Positions 18,001 to 28,900 of a DNA stretch of 64,000 nucleotides are shown piece by piece. The notes beneath the pieces were generated by a model. The model saw only the letters and a program-made list of their open reading frames with translations, was not told the DNA's origin and did no database searches. The translations under genes were made by a program, and so were the position numbers. Origin of the DNA: Flavobacteriales bacterium (lineage in GTDB: Bacteria > Bacteroidota > Bacteroidia > Flavobacteriales_F > PHOS-HE28); contig JADJDP010000050.1 in NCBI GenBank assembly GCA_016702645.1, positions 124,001-188,000 on the forward strand, given 5' to 3'. Positions within the stretch are counted from its first letter, which is position 1, and every line of letters starts with the position of its first letter.

Positions 18001-18775
18001 CCGTGTTCGGATCCAGTCGGAGGATCTTCCCATTGAGAGAGTTCACCATTTGCGAACGCATGGCTCCCACGTTCTCCTCCGGCCGAATGATGCTATCGAT
18101 CAAGCACTGCGCATAGTAGGTCTCGGAGGCACTGCCCACGTCTGTACTGTTGTAGCTGGCACCATCACCTGTTGTGGCCAGCAAGGTTCCGTCGCTTCCG
18201 AACATCAGCGATCCGGTGCTGTGCGACTCGTGCGTCATGGGCACGCCGGTCTTGCGGGTTTCGCCCAAGAGTATGTATCGACTGTTGTAATCGACGGTGT
18301 TGAAGATCGGCCCGATCGCAGTGTAGCGCGTGATGCGCATGATGGTGGCCGAGTAGTACTGGCTAGCGGTGGTGTAGTAGGTACCACCCGGCACCCCGAA
18401 GTTCATCAGGTGGTGCCGATCCACGGCATACATCAAGTAGATCCGCCCATTGGTAAGGAAGTTCGGGTCAAGCGTAAAACCCAGGAGGCCGTGATCGCGC
18501 CAACCGCCCACCTCAGCACTGATGTCGATGAGCGCCGGTGTCAGCCGCACACCGTTCTCCACGATCCAAACCCTGCCTGCCCGCTCCCACACGTACATAC
18601 GCCCATTGGCGTCCCAAGTAGCACCCACTGGCTCGCTCCAGCCACCCATCACCAATGCATCACTGAAATTGGGTTCAAGGGTTTGCGCTGGAAGCTGAAG
18701 CTGGACCATCCAGCCAAGTCCGATGAACAGGGAGCATGAACGCACAAGGCGTTGGAGCGGAAAAGAGTTGCCCAT
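15058..18775 (-). CDS. Secreted sugar dehydrogenase-PKD-PA14-like multidomain protein, one frameshift
   Basis: A ~1240-residue secreted protein in two frames. The first (18775-16502) has a signal peptide, a PQQ-type sugar dehydrogenase domain (DALVMGGWSEPVGATWDANG, GLLGFTLDPNF, LLATTGDGAS, GLGLRNPFRATI, NFGWPIFEG) and a PKD domain (RSWNFGDGSPVS) plus an Ig-like segment. It ends abnormally after RCHAIAP. The second (to 15058) continues the same protein, TAIIDASVTFGPGP, with another PKD (HWDFGDGTSS), a PA14-like lectin domain and a C-terminal tandem NDRDPIL motif. One extra base at about 16559-16564 would account for the switch. It is a tandem paralogue of the next gene downstream in coordinate. 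Likely a cell-surface or secreted glycan-acting protein. Confidence 0.85.
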
Positions 18776-18855
18776 TTCTTCCGACCGAGTTGATATTTCG
18801 GTCGACGAAAATATCCGAACGTTCGACGGGTGTCAATAGCCCGGGCATGCACAGC

Positions 18856-21800
18856 CTATGGAAGCTGCTGGGTTCGGGTAGCGGTTGGGACCGAACCGCC
18901 GATGTTCTGCAGGACCGGGTCCCGGTCATTGTTCGCCCCAACATACCGGACCAGCCCGTCCAAGTTCACATCCTCCACCCGGTAGCCGGCGATCGTTGTG
19001 GTGGGTGTGCTACCGCCTATGGCGGATAGGATCGGGTCGCGGTCGTTCTGAGCCCCTACATATCGGAGGGTAGCATCCAGCAGCACGTTGCCGCTCCAGA
19101 GTGCGCGACGTCCATTGGACAAGGTGGTTTGTGCGCCGGTCCCGTAGGTGGAAGTGGAACTTTGGGTGAAGTCCACCCCGCTTTCATTCGCGTCCAAGGT
19201 GACGGAAGTGGCGGTCATGGCACCGAAGTGGTTCCTGTGCCTCACGCTCACGTGGTAGTTGCCTGCGGGTACGCTGAAGAGCAGCCTGGGATATCCATTC
19301 GTACCGATGATGTCCCCATCGCGCTCAAGAAGCGCGCTTCGAGTAGCTACCACTTGGGTCGGCGTGGTCGCGCTACGCAATTCCACAAGCACCCAATCCA
19401 CGATCGCGTTCTTGCCGGTGACCGCGAGGCGGGCCGGACCAACGGTTTCCCCTCCCCCACCTCCTGCATGCGTGAAACCGAGGGACGTGAACGGTTCGGT
19501 CGTCGGGATCAAGCTTGCACTGCGCAGGTCATCGGCTCGTCTGCTCCGGATACTTGGTGAACTCGGACGCGGTGGTAAGCCCGGGCACACTGCATAGCAA
19601 CTGCCTGTAGCGCGGATCCGCGTTCAAGCTCAGGTAGACCACCGAAGCGTCATCGCTCGTGACCGTGAAGGTGTAGTTGCCTGTTTGGGGCGGAACGATG
19701 TAGCCGCGCACCCGAGTACCGAAGTTGTTGTTGAAATTGTTGGGGCCCTGGAACAGGGTGAGGTTCGATGAGCCGGTGGGGTTGTTTGGATAGAGCGGAT
19801 AGTTCAACAGGTCCAGCACGGTGGTCCCTCCTATTCCCAGGAAATACTCCTGAACACACTTCCCGCAGGCCCAACGCATTGCGGCGGATCGAAGGTGATC
19901 ACACTGATGACCTTGGTCGTTGTGCCTGTCAGGCCGTCGTTGTCCGTGACGGTCAGGGTCACCAAGTGATCTCCGGTTTCGGTGAAGATCTTATTGGGTG
20001 TTGGGCTGCTGCTGAACGTGCCATCGCTGAAATCCCACGAATAGCTCACGATGGTTCCCGGATCATAGGAGTCCGTGGCATCGAAGTTCACGCTGAGCGG
20101 TCCGGGGCCAGCACCGCTGCTCGCATGGATGATGGCCGTGGGTGCGATCGCAGTGCAGCGTGGCAACAGGTTCTTGGTAACCGTCCTGCTCCAGGCCGGC
20201 CGCATCGGTGACCGTGAGCGTGACATCGTAGAAGTAGGTGTTGCCGTCGCATCCTTCGCCGCTCAACACCGTGCTCGAGGCCGCGCTCGTTACGGTCGGA
20301 CCGGGATGTTCATGGGTGTTATGGTGCAAGGTCGTTACCCATGCGTAGCTCAGTTGTGCGGGCGTGTGTTCCAGGTCCGTCACGCTGGCGGTTAGCTGGA
20401 AGGTCGTATCCGTTCCCACAGGATACTGCGCATTGTTCGCGAAACTGGTGATCGCAACGTTCGGCGGTGTATTGTTCACGGAAACAAGCAGCGTCCTCAT
20501 CGTTGAATGACCCTGGTTGTCCGTGACCGTGAAGGTGACCGTGTACAATGTGGGCACGCCAGCCGGTGCCGAGAAAACATGCGCGGGAGGATCCGCCGCC
20601 GTGCTGTTCGGTGTGCCGTCCCCGAAATTCCACAGGTAGGACATGGTACCGTTCTCCGGATCGCTGCTACCACTTCCGGTGAAGTTCACCGACAACGGAC
20701 CTGGACCGTACAGAACGCTCTGCGTAGCAACAGCGACCGGTGGAAGGTTCACCGCGAGCGTATAGCAGATGCGGCGAACCTCGGTGGAGTTGTACTTGAT
20801 ATATACGATGCATCCATCGGGATCGGCGCCGATGAAATTGACGGCACCCAAGCCGCTGGCGAAATCATGGACACTGACGGGATCGTTCGACGCGTTGAAC
20901 ACGAATCGGCGAATGAAACCAGCCGCATAGTCACCATGAAAGGAACTGTTCTCATAGCCCGCCGGTAGCACGAGTTCGGATGTACTCGGACCGGCCATGG
21001 GTGCATATCCGCCAAAGCGTGGCCCCGGCACCGGTGAACCGCCAACATCCAGATCGTAGGTCACCGCCGTGTTCCCGACAAAACCACCGCATCGGCTCTG
21101 GTTGCCGTGTTTCCAGTCGATCGCAGGACGAGCGTGGAAGAACTTGGGAATGCTGTTCGGGATCTGTACCGACGCGTTGCACGGGTTCGGGTGATCGTTG
21201 CTGTGCGTTGGCTTGTCCTGCACGAGCAGGTCCTGGAAACGCAGGTACGGAAGAGTGCAATTGATGCCGTCGTACAGCGGGTTCGGCACATCCTTGTTCT
21301 CGGAGATCATGGTGGCGTAGGACGAGGCCTCCATTCCCTCGTAGAGGGGCCAACCGAAGTTCATGCCTCCCTCGTAACACACGTTCAACTCTTCCCAAGT
21401 GCTCCAACCCACATCGCCGATGTACAGCGTTCCCGGTTGGCCCAACGACGGATCCGTGCTGCCCGTGCCCGGTTGCAAGCGCATGCGGTAAGGGTTGCGA
21501 AGTCCCAGCGCCCACACACGCGAACGTGGTGCGCGCGGTGCGCTGGCATCATACCACGGATTACTGGGTACGCCATTGCCGGTGGCGGGGTCCAAGCGCA
21601 GCACCTTGCCGCTGTGCGAGTTCACCATTTGTGCACGGAGCGCTCCCACGTTCTCTTCCGGGCGAATGATCCCGTCCGCCAAGGCCTGCGCGTAATAGCT
21701 GTCACTGGAACTGCCAACATCCGCACCCACGGCGCTGGCGCCTTCGCCCATGCTCGCGAGCAAGGTTCCGTCCTCCCCGAAGACGAGCGATCCCGCACCG

Positions 21801-22342
21801 TGCGTGTTGAAGGTGATCGCCGCACCCGTCTGTATCGTTTCCCCGAAGATCACCAGTCGGCTGTTCACGTCCACGGTATTGTGAGCCGGTGCGATGGCGG
21901 TGTACCGCGTGATCCGCACGATGGCCGCCGCATTGCCGTCCGTTACGAAGGGATCGTAGCTGCCCGTGCCGAAGTATACCAGGTGATGGCGATCCACCGC
22001 ATACATCACGTACACGTATCCGTTGCTCGTGAAGTTGGGATCCAGCGCGAAGCCCAGCATGCCGTGATCGCCCCAGTTGCCCACCTCCTGATCGATGTTC
22101 AACAGCGGCGCAGCCAGGCGCACACCGTTCTCCACGATCCACACGCGCCCCCGTTTCTCCCACACGTACATCCGCTCGTTGGCATCCCAGGTCACCCCTA
22201 CCGGACCGCTCCATCCACCCATCACAAGCGCATCGTTGAAATCGGAGGGAACCGACTGTGCTGAAAGCCTGTTCGCGCAGCAGAATTGCAGCGCAAACAC
22301 GGCAAGCGCCACGTGCGCTTTATGAAGACTGATCAAAGGCAT
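18856..22342 (-). pseudogene. Tandem paralogue of the dehydrogenase-PKD protein, multiple frameshifts and internal deletion
   Basis: The same layout as its neighbour: signal peptide, sugar dehydrogenase propeller (DALVMGGWSGPVGVTWDANE, MLGFALDPNF), PKD (LWNFGDGTPNS), second PKD (SWDFSDGTFSS), PA14-like segment and C-terminal NDRDPIL tandem. The coding frame changes three times. At about 20191 one G too many follows the GGL segment; at about 19852 one base is missing, where GSV should run into QEYFLGIGG; at about 19534 QTS jumps directly to DDLRSAS, omitting about 74 residues present in the other copy, with a frame change. The first two could be consensus errors; the third is a real deletion of roughly 220 bp. 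MPLISLHK at 22342 is taken as start. Confidence 0.8.
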
Positions 22343-22514
22343 GGAAATCGACCGCGAAATTCGGGAACCATCGGGCCTGCGGCAAGGCTGGAACACGGCG
22401 TTTTCCAACACTAGCGGCCAATTGTGAACAGTGCCCGACGAATGAGGGAGCGAGGCGGTGGATCGCGAACATCACCGTTTGTGTAGCGATGATGCAATAC
22501 CTAGCATTGCCACC

Positions 22515-24053
22515 ATGTATACCGTTCGGAGTTTCTTCGCGGCAGTTTTGATCCTGGGACTACCCACCACCGCCTGCGCCCAGGAGAAGGAAAAAGAGAA
22601 GGGAAAGCCGGAGAGCAAGGTGGTCTATACCTATCCGGAGACGAGCATCACCAAGCACAGCATCGTCATCAACGGCGAACGCATTGCGTACACGGCGACG
22701 GTTGGCCACTTGGTACTGCTGGACGAGAAGGGTGTGAAGCGCTCTCATAATTTCTACATCGCTTACACGAAAGACCAGCCCAAGGACAAGGTGAACGACG
22801 TGGCGCAGCGCCCCATCACCTTCGCCTTCAACGGAGGACCGGGGTCCAGTTCGGTGTGGTTGCACATGGGTGCGCTTGGCCCGAAGCGAGTCCTGATGGC
22901 GGATGATGGCACGAGCAATGGACCGCCCTACACCGTTGTGGACAACGAATTCTCCTGGCTCGATCGTACGGACCTGGTGTTCATCGACCCGATCGAGACC
23001 GGTTATAGCCGTCCGGCCGAGGACGTGGACAAGAAGGAGTTCACCGGTTATTCGGAGGACCTCCAGAGCGTAGGGGACTTCATCCACAAATACATCTCCG
23101 AGAACGGGCGCTGGTCCTCGCCGAAGTTCCTGGCCGGCGAGAGTTATGGCACCACGAGGGCCGCTGGGCTATCGGGTTACCTGCAAGACCGCCACGGCAT
23201 GTATCTCAGCGGCATCGTGCTGGTCTCCGCCGTCATGAACTTCCAAACCCTCTGGGGGAACGAAGGCAACGACCTCCCCTATTCCCTCTTCCTGCCCAGC
23301 TTCGCCGCTACAGCATACTACCACGGCAAGCTCGACAAGGTCCGCTTCCCCTCACAGGCCGTCCTCCTGGATGAAGTGGAACGATTTGCCCTGAACGAAT
23401 ACACCCTCTTCCTGATGAAGGGCGACCGGACCACCAAGGAAGAGCGCGATGCCATGGCGCTTCGCTTGAGCGTGTACTTGGGGATCGACAAAGTGGTGAT
23501 CGAACGCAACAACTACAGGATCGGCACGGGGACCTTCACCAAGGAATTGCTGCGCAGCGATAGCCGCACCATCGGACGCTTCGACGGCACCATCAAAGGC
23601 ATCGATCGGAACGACGCTGGCCAGGGATACGATTTCGACCCTAGCTACGATCTCACCGTCTTCGGACCCTACACGGCGGCGATCAACGACCATCTGCGGA
23701 ACACCTTGAACTACAAGAACAGCGACAAGGTGTACGAGATCCTTACCGGCAAAGTGCATCCGTGGAATTACGGCGATGCCCAGAACCGCTTCCTCAACAA
23801 TGCGGAAACGCTACGCGCGGCCATCCACAAGAACCCGCGCCTCCGCGTCCTCATCTGCAACGGCTACTACGATCTTGCTACGCCCTACTTCGCGACAGAA
23901 TACACCGTGGACCACATGTTCCTTAACGAGGCATTCCGCAACAACATCACCATGACCTACTACCAAGGTGGGCACATGATGTACACCATCAAGGCCGAAC
24001 TGGACAAGTTCACGAGCGACGTGCGGAAGTTCTATGATGGGGCGATGAAGTGA
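22515..24053 (+). CDS. S10-family serine carboxypeptidase-like protein
   Basis: A 512-residue exported alpha/beta-hydrolase of peptidase family S10. After signal peptide SFFAAVLILGLPTTACAQ and a Lys/Glu linker come the oxyanion segment FAFNGGPGSSSVW (residue ~107), the nucleophile elbow GESYGTTRA (Ser near 210), NGYYDLATPYFATEY with the catalytic Asp, and YYQGGHMMY with the catalytic His. All triad residues are present. These enzymes remove C-terminal residues from peptides. The start at 22515 is chosen over 22458 because it begins the signal peptide. It is divergent from the second dehydrogenase paralogue. Confidence 0.93.
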   Translation: MYTVRSFFAAVLILGLPTTACAQEKEKEKGKPESKVVYTYPETSITKHSIVINGERIAYTATVGHLVLLDEKGVKRSHNFYIAYTKDQPKDKVNDVAQRPITFAFNGGPGSSSVWLHMGALGPKRVLMADDGTSNGPPYTVVDNEFSWLDRTDLVFIDPIETGYSRPAEDVDKKEFTGYSEDLQSVGDFIHKYISENGRWSSPKFLAGESYGTTRAAGLSGYLQDRHGMYLSGIVLVSAVMNFQTLWGNEGNDLPYSLFLPSFAATAYYHGKLDKVRFPSQAVLLDEVERFALNEYTLFLMKGDRTTKEERDAMALRLSVYLGIDKVVIERNNYRIGTGTFTKELLRSDSRTIGRFDGTIKGIDRNDAGQGYDFDPSYDLTVFGPYTAAINDHLRNTLNYKNSDKVYEILTGKVHPWNYGDAQNRFLNNAETLRAAIHKNPRLRVLICNGYYDLATPYFATEYTVDHMFLNEAFRNNITMTYYQGGHMMYTIKAELDKFTSDVRKFYDGAMK

Positions 24054-24089
24054 GCGCGTTGGTGTGCATGGTAGAGGAAGGATGGATCG

Positions 24090-24500
24090 TCAGATCCTGC
24101 GCTCGCTCTCATTGATCGGCACGTCGTTGATGCTCGCGTAGCGCTTGCGCATGTAGCCCATATCGTCGAACTCCCAGTTCTCGTTGCCGTAGCTGCGGAA
24201 CCAACTGCCTTCCGCATCATGCCATTCGTACTCGAAGCGCACCGCGATGCGGTTGTCGCTATGCGCCCAGTAGTCCTTCTTCAAGCTGTAGTCGAGTTCC
24301 TTCGCCCACTTGCGCTCCAGGAAAGCGATGATCTCCTCGCGCCCGTTGATGAATTCAGAGCGATTGCGCCATTCGCTGTCCACCGTGTAGGCCTTGGCCA
24401 CGCGCTCGGGATCCCTGCTGTTCCAGGCATCCTCGGCCATCTGGATCTTCTGGCGGGCTGTTTCCTCAGTGAAGGGCGGAAGTGGTGGGCGGGGTTCCAT
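24090..24500 (-). CDS. DUF1348 family NTF2-like protein
   Basis: A 136-residue protein beginning MEPRPPLPPFTEETARQKI. It shows the DUF1348/SnoaL-NTF2 pattern: KIQMAEDAWNSRDPERVAKA, DSEWRNRSEFINGREEI, FLERKWAKELDYSLKKDYW, AVRFEYEWHDAEG and FRSYGNENWEFDDMGYM. These proteins form a cone-shaped fold; many members are described from large-scale genomics but lack an assigned reaction. The frame opens to 24617, but that extension crosses a palindrome and is rejected. It converges on the S10 peptidase. Confidence 0.88.
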   Translation of the reverse strand: MEPRPPLPPFTEETARQKIQMAEDAWNSRDPERVAKAYTVDSEWRNRSEFINGREEIIAFLERKWAKELDYSLKKDYWAHSDNRIAVRFEYEWHDAEGSWFRSYGNENWEFDDMGYMRKRYASINDVPINESERRI

Positions 24501-24517
24501 GCTAGGTGAAAGGTCAA

Positions 24518-24701
24518 TGGTATCAGAGTTTGCGATACCATCGGAAGGTGCAGGGTCATCGCCAAATGCGCGAGAGGCCCTGCACAGGTCTAAGCCGATA
24601 TGCAACGAAAGCCACATTGAATATGCACCGAAGGGGCATCACAAATTGTGTACTCCCTACCGTTTCTGGGCTTGCGGATGGTATCACGGTCTGTGATACC
24701 A
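24518..24701. repeat. Cluster of four intergenic palindromes
   Basis: The 311-base gap between the DUF1348 and acyltransferase genes holds no credible gene but several palindromes. TGGTATC...GATACCA spans 24518-24540, GTGCAGGG (24548-24555) pairs with CCCTGCAC (24578-24585), CACAAATTGTG is at 24640-24650, and TGGTATCAC...GTGATACCA spans 24679-24701. The first and last are both exactly 23 bases with the same outer 7 bases. Both flanking genes are transcribed leftward, so this is upstream of DUF1348 and downstream of the acyltransferase. Confidence 0.65.
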
Positions 24702-24811
24702 ACGAAGCCAACGTCAATCCACGCCGCACGTAACTCCGGGCAAGTGAGGCCCCCGCGAACGCGACCCGGAGTCTCACCAATGCGCGTGTTGCTCAAGCGA
24801 CCGGGTCCCTT

Positions 24812-25876
24812 TCAGGAGACCCTGTCGGAGTTTGACACCTGCCCAGTCTTCGTCAAAACCCAACCGCGCATCGGGCCGTCATAGTAGCGATGAACGAATA
24901 TCGAAGTGGCAACCAAAACGGTCATGTAGACTAACAACTCACCGATAGCTAATGATCCAGAACGCCTTCCTCCAGTGAATATCAAATAGACAGGGAACTG
25001 AAGCAGGTACACCGCATAGCTGGCATCGCCCAGCACCTGCAATGGCAGCCACGAGAGTAGTCGTGAGAACCATCCTGTGTGCAGTGCAAGGGCGGCAATG
25101 AGGACGAAGAAGGCAGGTGCAGCGCCGCCGTTATGGGCAAGATCGCGCAGCGGAGAAGGAAAAAAGAAGAATGCCGCGAACAGCAGAACGCTTCCGATCA
25201 AGGGCACGGTTCCGACCTGAGCCCCCCCTCTCTCCTTAATCCTCCGGATCACTACTGCACAAAGCAACCCGGCCGCGAACGAGCCAACATGCCAAAGCGG
25301 GAAATAGAGGACGAAAGCCGCATCGTAGTGGCCTTGGGCCCGGAGAAAGGCATTCACCACCATGGAAAGAAGCCAGATGAGGATGAGCACCGCGAACCAG
25401 CGCGCTGTTGGCAATCGTTTGAAGAACTGCGCAAAGGCTGGAAGAAACGCATACAAGAAGACTTCCACTGACACCGACCAGCCGGGGTAGTTGATGGCAA
25501 GACACCATGGAGGCCACCACGCGTGGACCGCGAGAGCTTGAGCGATGATGGCATCGCCGTGAGGCAGGTCTCCGAGGAAGATGTACTGCAGGACGAGCGT
25601 GACCACGAATGCGAACAGATACAACGGGAAGATCCGGGTCACCCGCTTCATCAGGAATTCAGCCACGTTCAATCTCGGCTTCAAATAGTTGATACCCAAT
25701 ACCACACCGGACAGAAAGAAGAAGAACGCCACCGCCACAGCACCGTTCGCGATCACCGCATGAAGCCACGGCCAAATGGCAACAAACGTTTCGTTGCCGT
25801 AGTGATACAGCACAACCAGCATTGCCGCGATGAAACGCAGGAAGGTAAGTTGGGGGATGCCACCGACCACGAACAT
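24812..25876 (-). CDS. Acyltransferase-3 family membrane O-acyltransferase
   Basis: A 354-residue polytopic protein with about ten membrane helices. The N-terminal signature LTFLRFIAAMLVVLYHYGNE contains the conserved helix-1 His of this family, followed by FFFLSGVVLGINYLKPRL with the conserved Arg/Lys-rich loop and KRVTRIFPLYLFAF. Later helices include LAINYPGWSVSVEVFLYAF, another family hallmark, and GDASYAVYLLQFPVYLIF. These enzymes acetylate or acylate surface sugars. It is next to no glycan genes here and ends about 75 bases before dnaE, which is divergent. Confidence 0.9.
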   Translation of the reverse strand: MFVVGGIPQLTFLRFIAAMLVVLYHYGNETFVAIWPWLHAVIANGAVAVAFFFFLSGVVLGINYLKPRLNVAEFLMKRVTRIFPLYLFAFVVTLVLQYIFLGDLPHGDAIIAQALAVHAWWPPWCLAINYPGWSVSVEVFLYAFLPAFAQFFKRLPTARWFAVLILIWLLSMVVNAFLRAQGHYDAAFVLYFPLWHVGSFAAGLLCAVVIRRIKERGGAQVGTVPLIGSVLLFAAFFFFPSPLRDLAHNGGAAPAFFVLIAALALHTGWFSRLLSWLPLQVLGDASYAVYLLQFPVYLIFTGGRRSGSLAIGELLVYMTVLVATSIFVHRYYDGPMRGWVLTKTGQVSNSDRVS

Positions 25877-25950
25877 AGAGGCTAGCTGCGTTGTGGAAAA
25901 CTACCCCTATTCGATCACTCTCCCGCCGGTAGTTTCGCGCTCCGCTCCCA

Positions 25951-28900
25951 ATGAAGTTCTCCCACCTCCACGTTCACACCCAGTTCTCGTTGTTGGATGC
26001 GCCGCCGCCATTCCTGCACTGTACAAGAAGGCCGCTGCCGATGGCCAGCCCGCATTGGCGATCACCGATCATGGCAACATGTTCGGGGTGTTCAAGTTCG
26101 TGGCGGAGGCAGGCAAGCATAAGAACGAGGATGGCACGCCGAAGGTGAAGCCGATCGTGGGCTGTGAGTTCTACCTGGTAGCAGATCGCACGCGCAAGAC
26201 CTTCACGCGCGACGACAAGGACCAGCGCGTACACCAATTGCTATTGGCGAAGAACGCCACGGGCTACAAGAACCTGAGCAAGCTGTGCTCGCTCGGGTAC
26301 ATGGAGGGCTTCTACAGCAAGTACCCGCGCATCGACAAGGAGCTCGTCGAGAAGTACAAGGAAGGACTGATCGCCACGACGTGCTGCCTGGGCGCAAGCG
26401 TGCCGCGCACGATCCTGCGTAAGGGCGAAGCCGCCGGTGAAGTGGAATTCAAGTGGTGGCTCGATCTCTTCGGCGAGGACTACTACATCGAACTGCAGCG
26501 CCACGGCATTCCCGAGCAGGACCAAGTGAACGCCGTGCTGGTGCAATGGGCGGCGAAGTACAATGTGCCCATCATCGCCAGCAACGACAGTCACTACGTC
26601 GATCAGCAGGACGCCAACGCGCACGACATCCTGTTGTGCATCAACACCGGCGAGAAGCAGAGCACGCCCAAAGCCGACGATGGCGACGAGGAGGGATCGC
26701 AGAAGGGAAAACGCTTCGCCTTCCCGAACGACGAGTTCTTCTTCAAGACCACCACGCAGATGGCGAAGGTGTTCAACGACCTCCCCGAGGCACTGGACAA
26801 CACCAACCTCATCGTCGACAAGATCGAACCGCTGAAGCTGAAGAAGGACATCCTCCTTCCCAACTTCCAGATCCCTGATGGCTTCGCGGACCAGGATGAA
26901 TACCTGAAGCACCTCACCTATCAGGGGTGCGATCAAGACGATACCTGCAGCCTCACCCCGCCATTGCTTTGATGAGTGATGATCCATTAGATCAAGGAAA
27001 CAGTGGAGGCATCGATTCCCTCGACCCGAAGATCAAGGAGCGTATCGACTTCGAGCTGTTCACCATCCGCACGATGGGCTTCAGCGGCTACTTCCTCATC
27101 ACGCAGGACTTCATCAACCACGGCCGCGACATCGGCGTGTTGATCGGTCCCGGTCGTGGCAGTGCAGCCGGAAGCGTGGTCGCCTATTGCACGGGCATCA
27201 CCAACATCGACCCGATCAAGTACGACCTGCTCTTCGAGCGATTCCTGAACCCGGATCGCAAAAGCATGCCCGATATCGATACGGACTTCGACGACGAAGG
27301 ACGGCAGAAGGTGATCGATTACGTGGTGCAGAAGTACGGTCAGAACCAGGTGGCACAGATCATCACCTACGGCGGTATGGCGGCCAAGAGCAGCATCCGC
27401 GACGTGGCGCGGGTGATGGACCTGCCGCTCAGCGAGGCCGATCGTTTGGCGAAGCTGGTGCCGGAACGTCCGGGCATCGAGCTCGGTCGTGTGTTGCGCG
27501 CACCGCTCGAAGGTGCCGATAGCCTGAAGACCAAAGAGGGCTTCGGAGCCGATGAGATCGCCAACGTGAAACAGCTGCGCGAGATCCTCGAGAGCGGCGA
27601 ACTCACCGCCGATGTGCTTCGCGAAGCGGAAAAGGTGGAAGGCAGCGTGCGCGGCACGGGCGTCCACGCGGCCGGGATCATCATCGCACCGAGCGATCTC
27701 ACGGACATCATCCCGGTCTGCACCTCGAAGGAATCGACGCTGCTGCTCACGCAGTACGACGGCAAGGTGATCGAGGACGCGGGTGTGATCAAGATGGACT
27801 TCCTCGGGCTGAAGACGCTCACCATCATCCGCGATGCGCTGCGCCTGATCGACCAGAACCACGGGATCCGGATCGACATCGACAGCATACCGCTCGATGA
27901 CGAGAAGACCTACGAACTCTACCAGAAGGCATACACGAACGGGACCTTCCAGTTCGAGAGCGTGGGCATGCAGAAGTACCTGCGCGAACTGAAGGCCGAC
28001 CGTTTCGGCGACCTCATCGCCATGAACGCCCTGTTCCGGCCCGGTCCCCTGGAGTACATCCCCAGCTTCATCAAGCGCAAGCACGGACTGGAGAAGATCA
28101 GCTACGACCTGCCGGAGATGGAGGAACTGCTGAAGGAGACATACGGCATCACGGTGTACCAGGAGCAGGTGATGCTGCTCTCGCAGAAACTCGCGGGCTT
28201 CAGCAAGGGCGACGCCGATGTGCTGCGCAAGGCGATGGGCAAGAAGGACCGCGCCACGCTGGACAAGATGAAGGGCAAGTTCACCACGGGCACGGCCGAG
28301 CGCGGCTTCGACCCCAAGGTGTGCGAGAAGATCTGGACGGACTGGGAGGCCTTCGCGCAATACGCCTTCAACAAATCGCACAGCACCTGCTACGCCTTCG
28401 TCGCCTACCAGACCGCATGGCTGAAGGCCAACTACGGGCCTGAGTTCATGGCGGCGGTGCTCACGCATTCGCAGAGCCAGATCGACAAGGTGACCTTCTT
28501 CATGGAGGAATGTCGCCGCATGGGCATCAAGGTGCTTGGCCCCGATGTGAACGAGAGCCAGTTCCAATTCAGTGTGAACAAGACCGGCCACATCCGTTTC
28601 GGACTTGGCGCCGTGAAGGGCGTGGGCGAGAACGCGGTGGCGACCATCGTTCAGAAGCGCACCGAGGATGGTCCATACAAGAGCGTGTTCGACCTGGTGA
28701 GGCGTGTTGATCTACGTGCTCTGAACCGCAAGGCAATGGAAAGCCTCGCTTACGCCGGTGCCTTCGATTCGCTCAAGATCCAACGGGCGGTCTTCTTCAA
28801 CAGCGCAGGCGAAGGCAAGCCCACGTGGATGGAATCGCTTGTTCGTTTCGGACAGCAGAGCCAGGACAGCGAGGACAGTTCTCAGGTGAACATGTTCGGT

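Noticed and set aside
17138..18739. Long plus-strand open frame (533 codons) opposite the dehydrogenase-PKD gene
   Set aside because: Its residues are low-complexity and unlike any family, while the minus strand has clear domains; high GC leaves few stops on the shadow strand.
15058..22342. Similar segments in the two dehydrogenase-PKD genes as a CRISPR or tandem repeat array
   Set aside because: The similarity is protein-coding paralogy at multi-kb scale with no short regular units or spacers; no CRISPR array found in the window.
26920..26930. Programmed frameshift in dnaE
   Set aside because: The G run lacks a slippery A/T heptamer and stimulatory hairpin that I could see; two breaks in one gene fit consensus error better.
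26987..28591. Long minus-strand open frame opposite dnaE
   Set aside because: Shadow of a conserved polymerase coding region; no domain signal.
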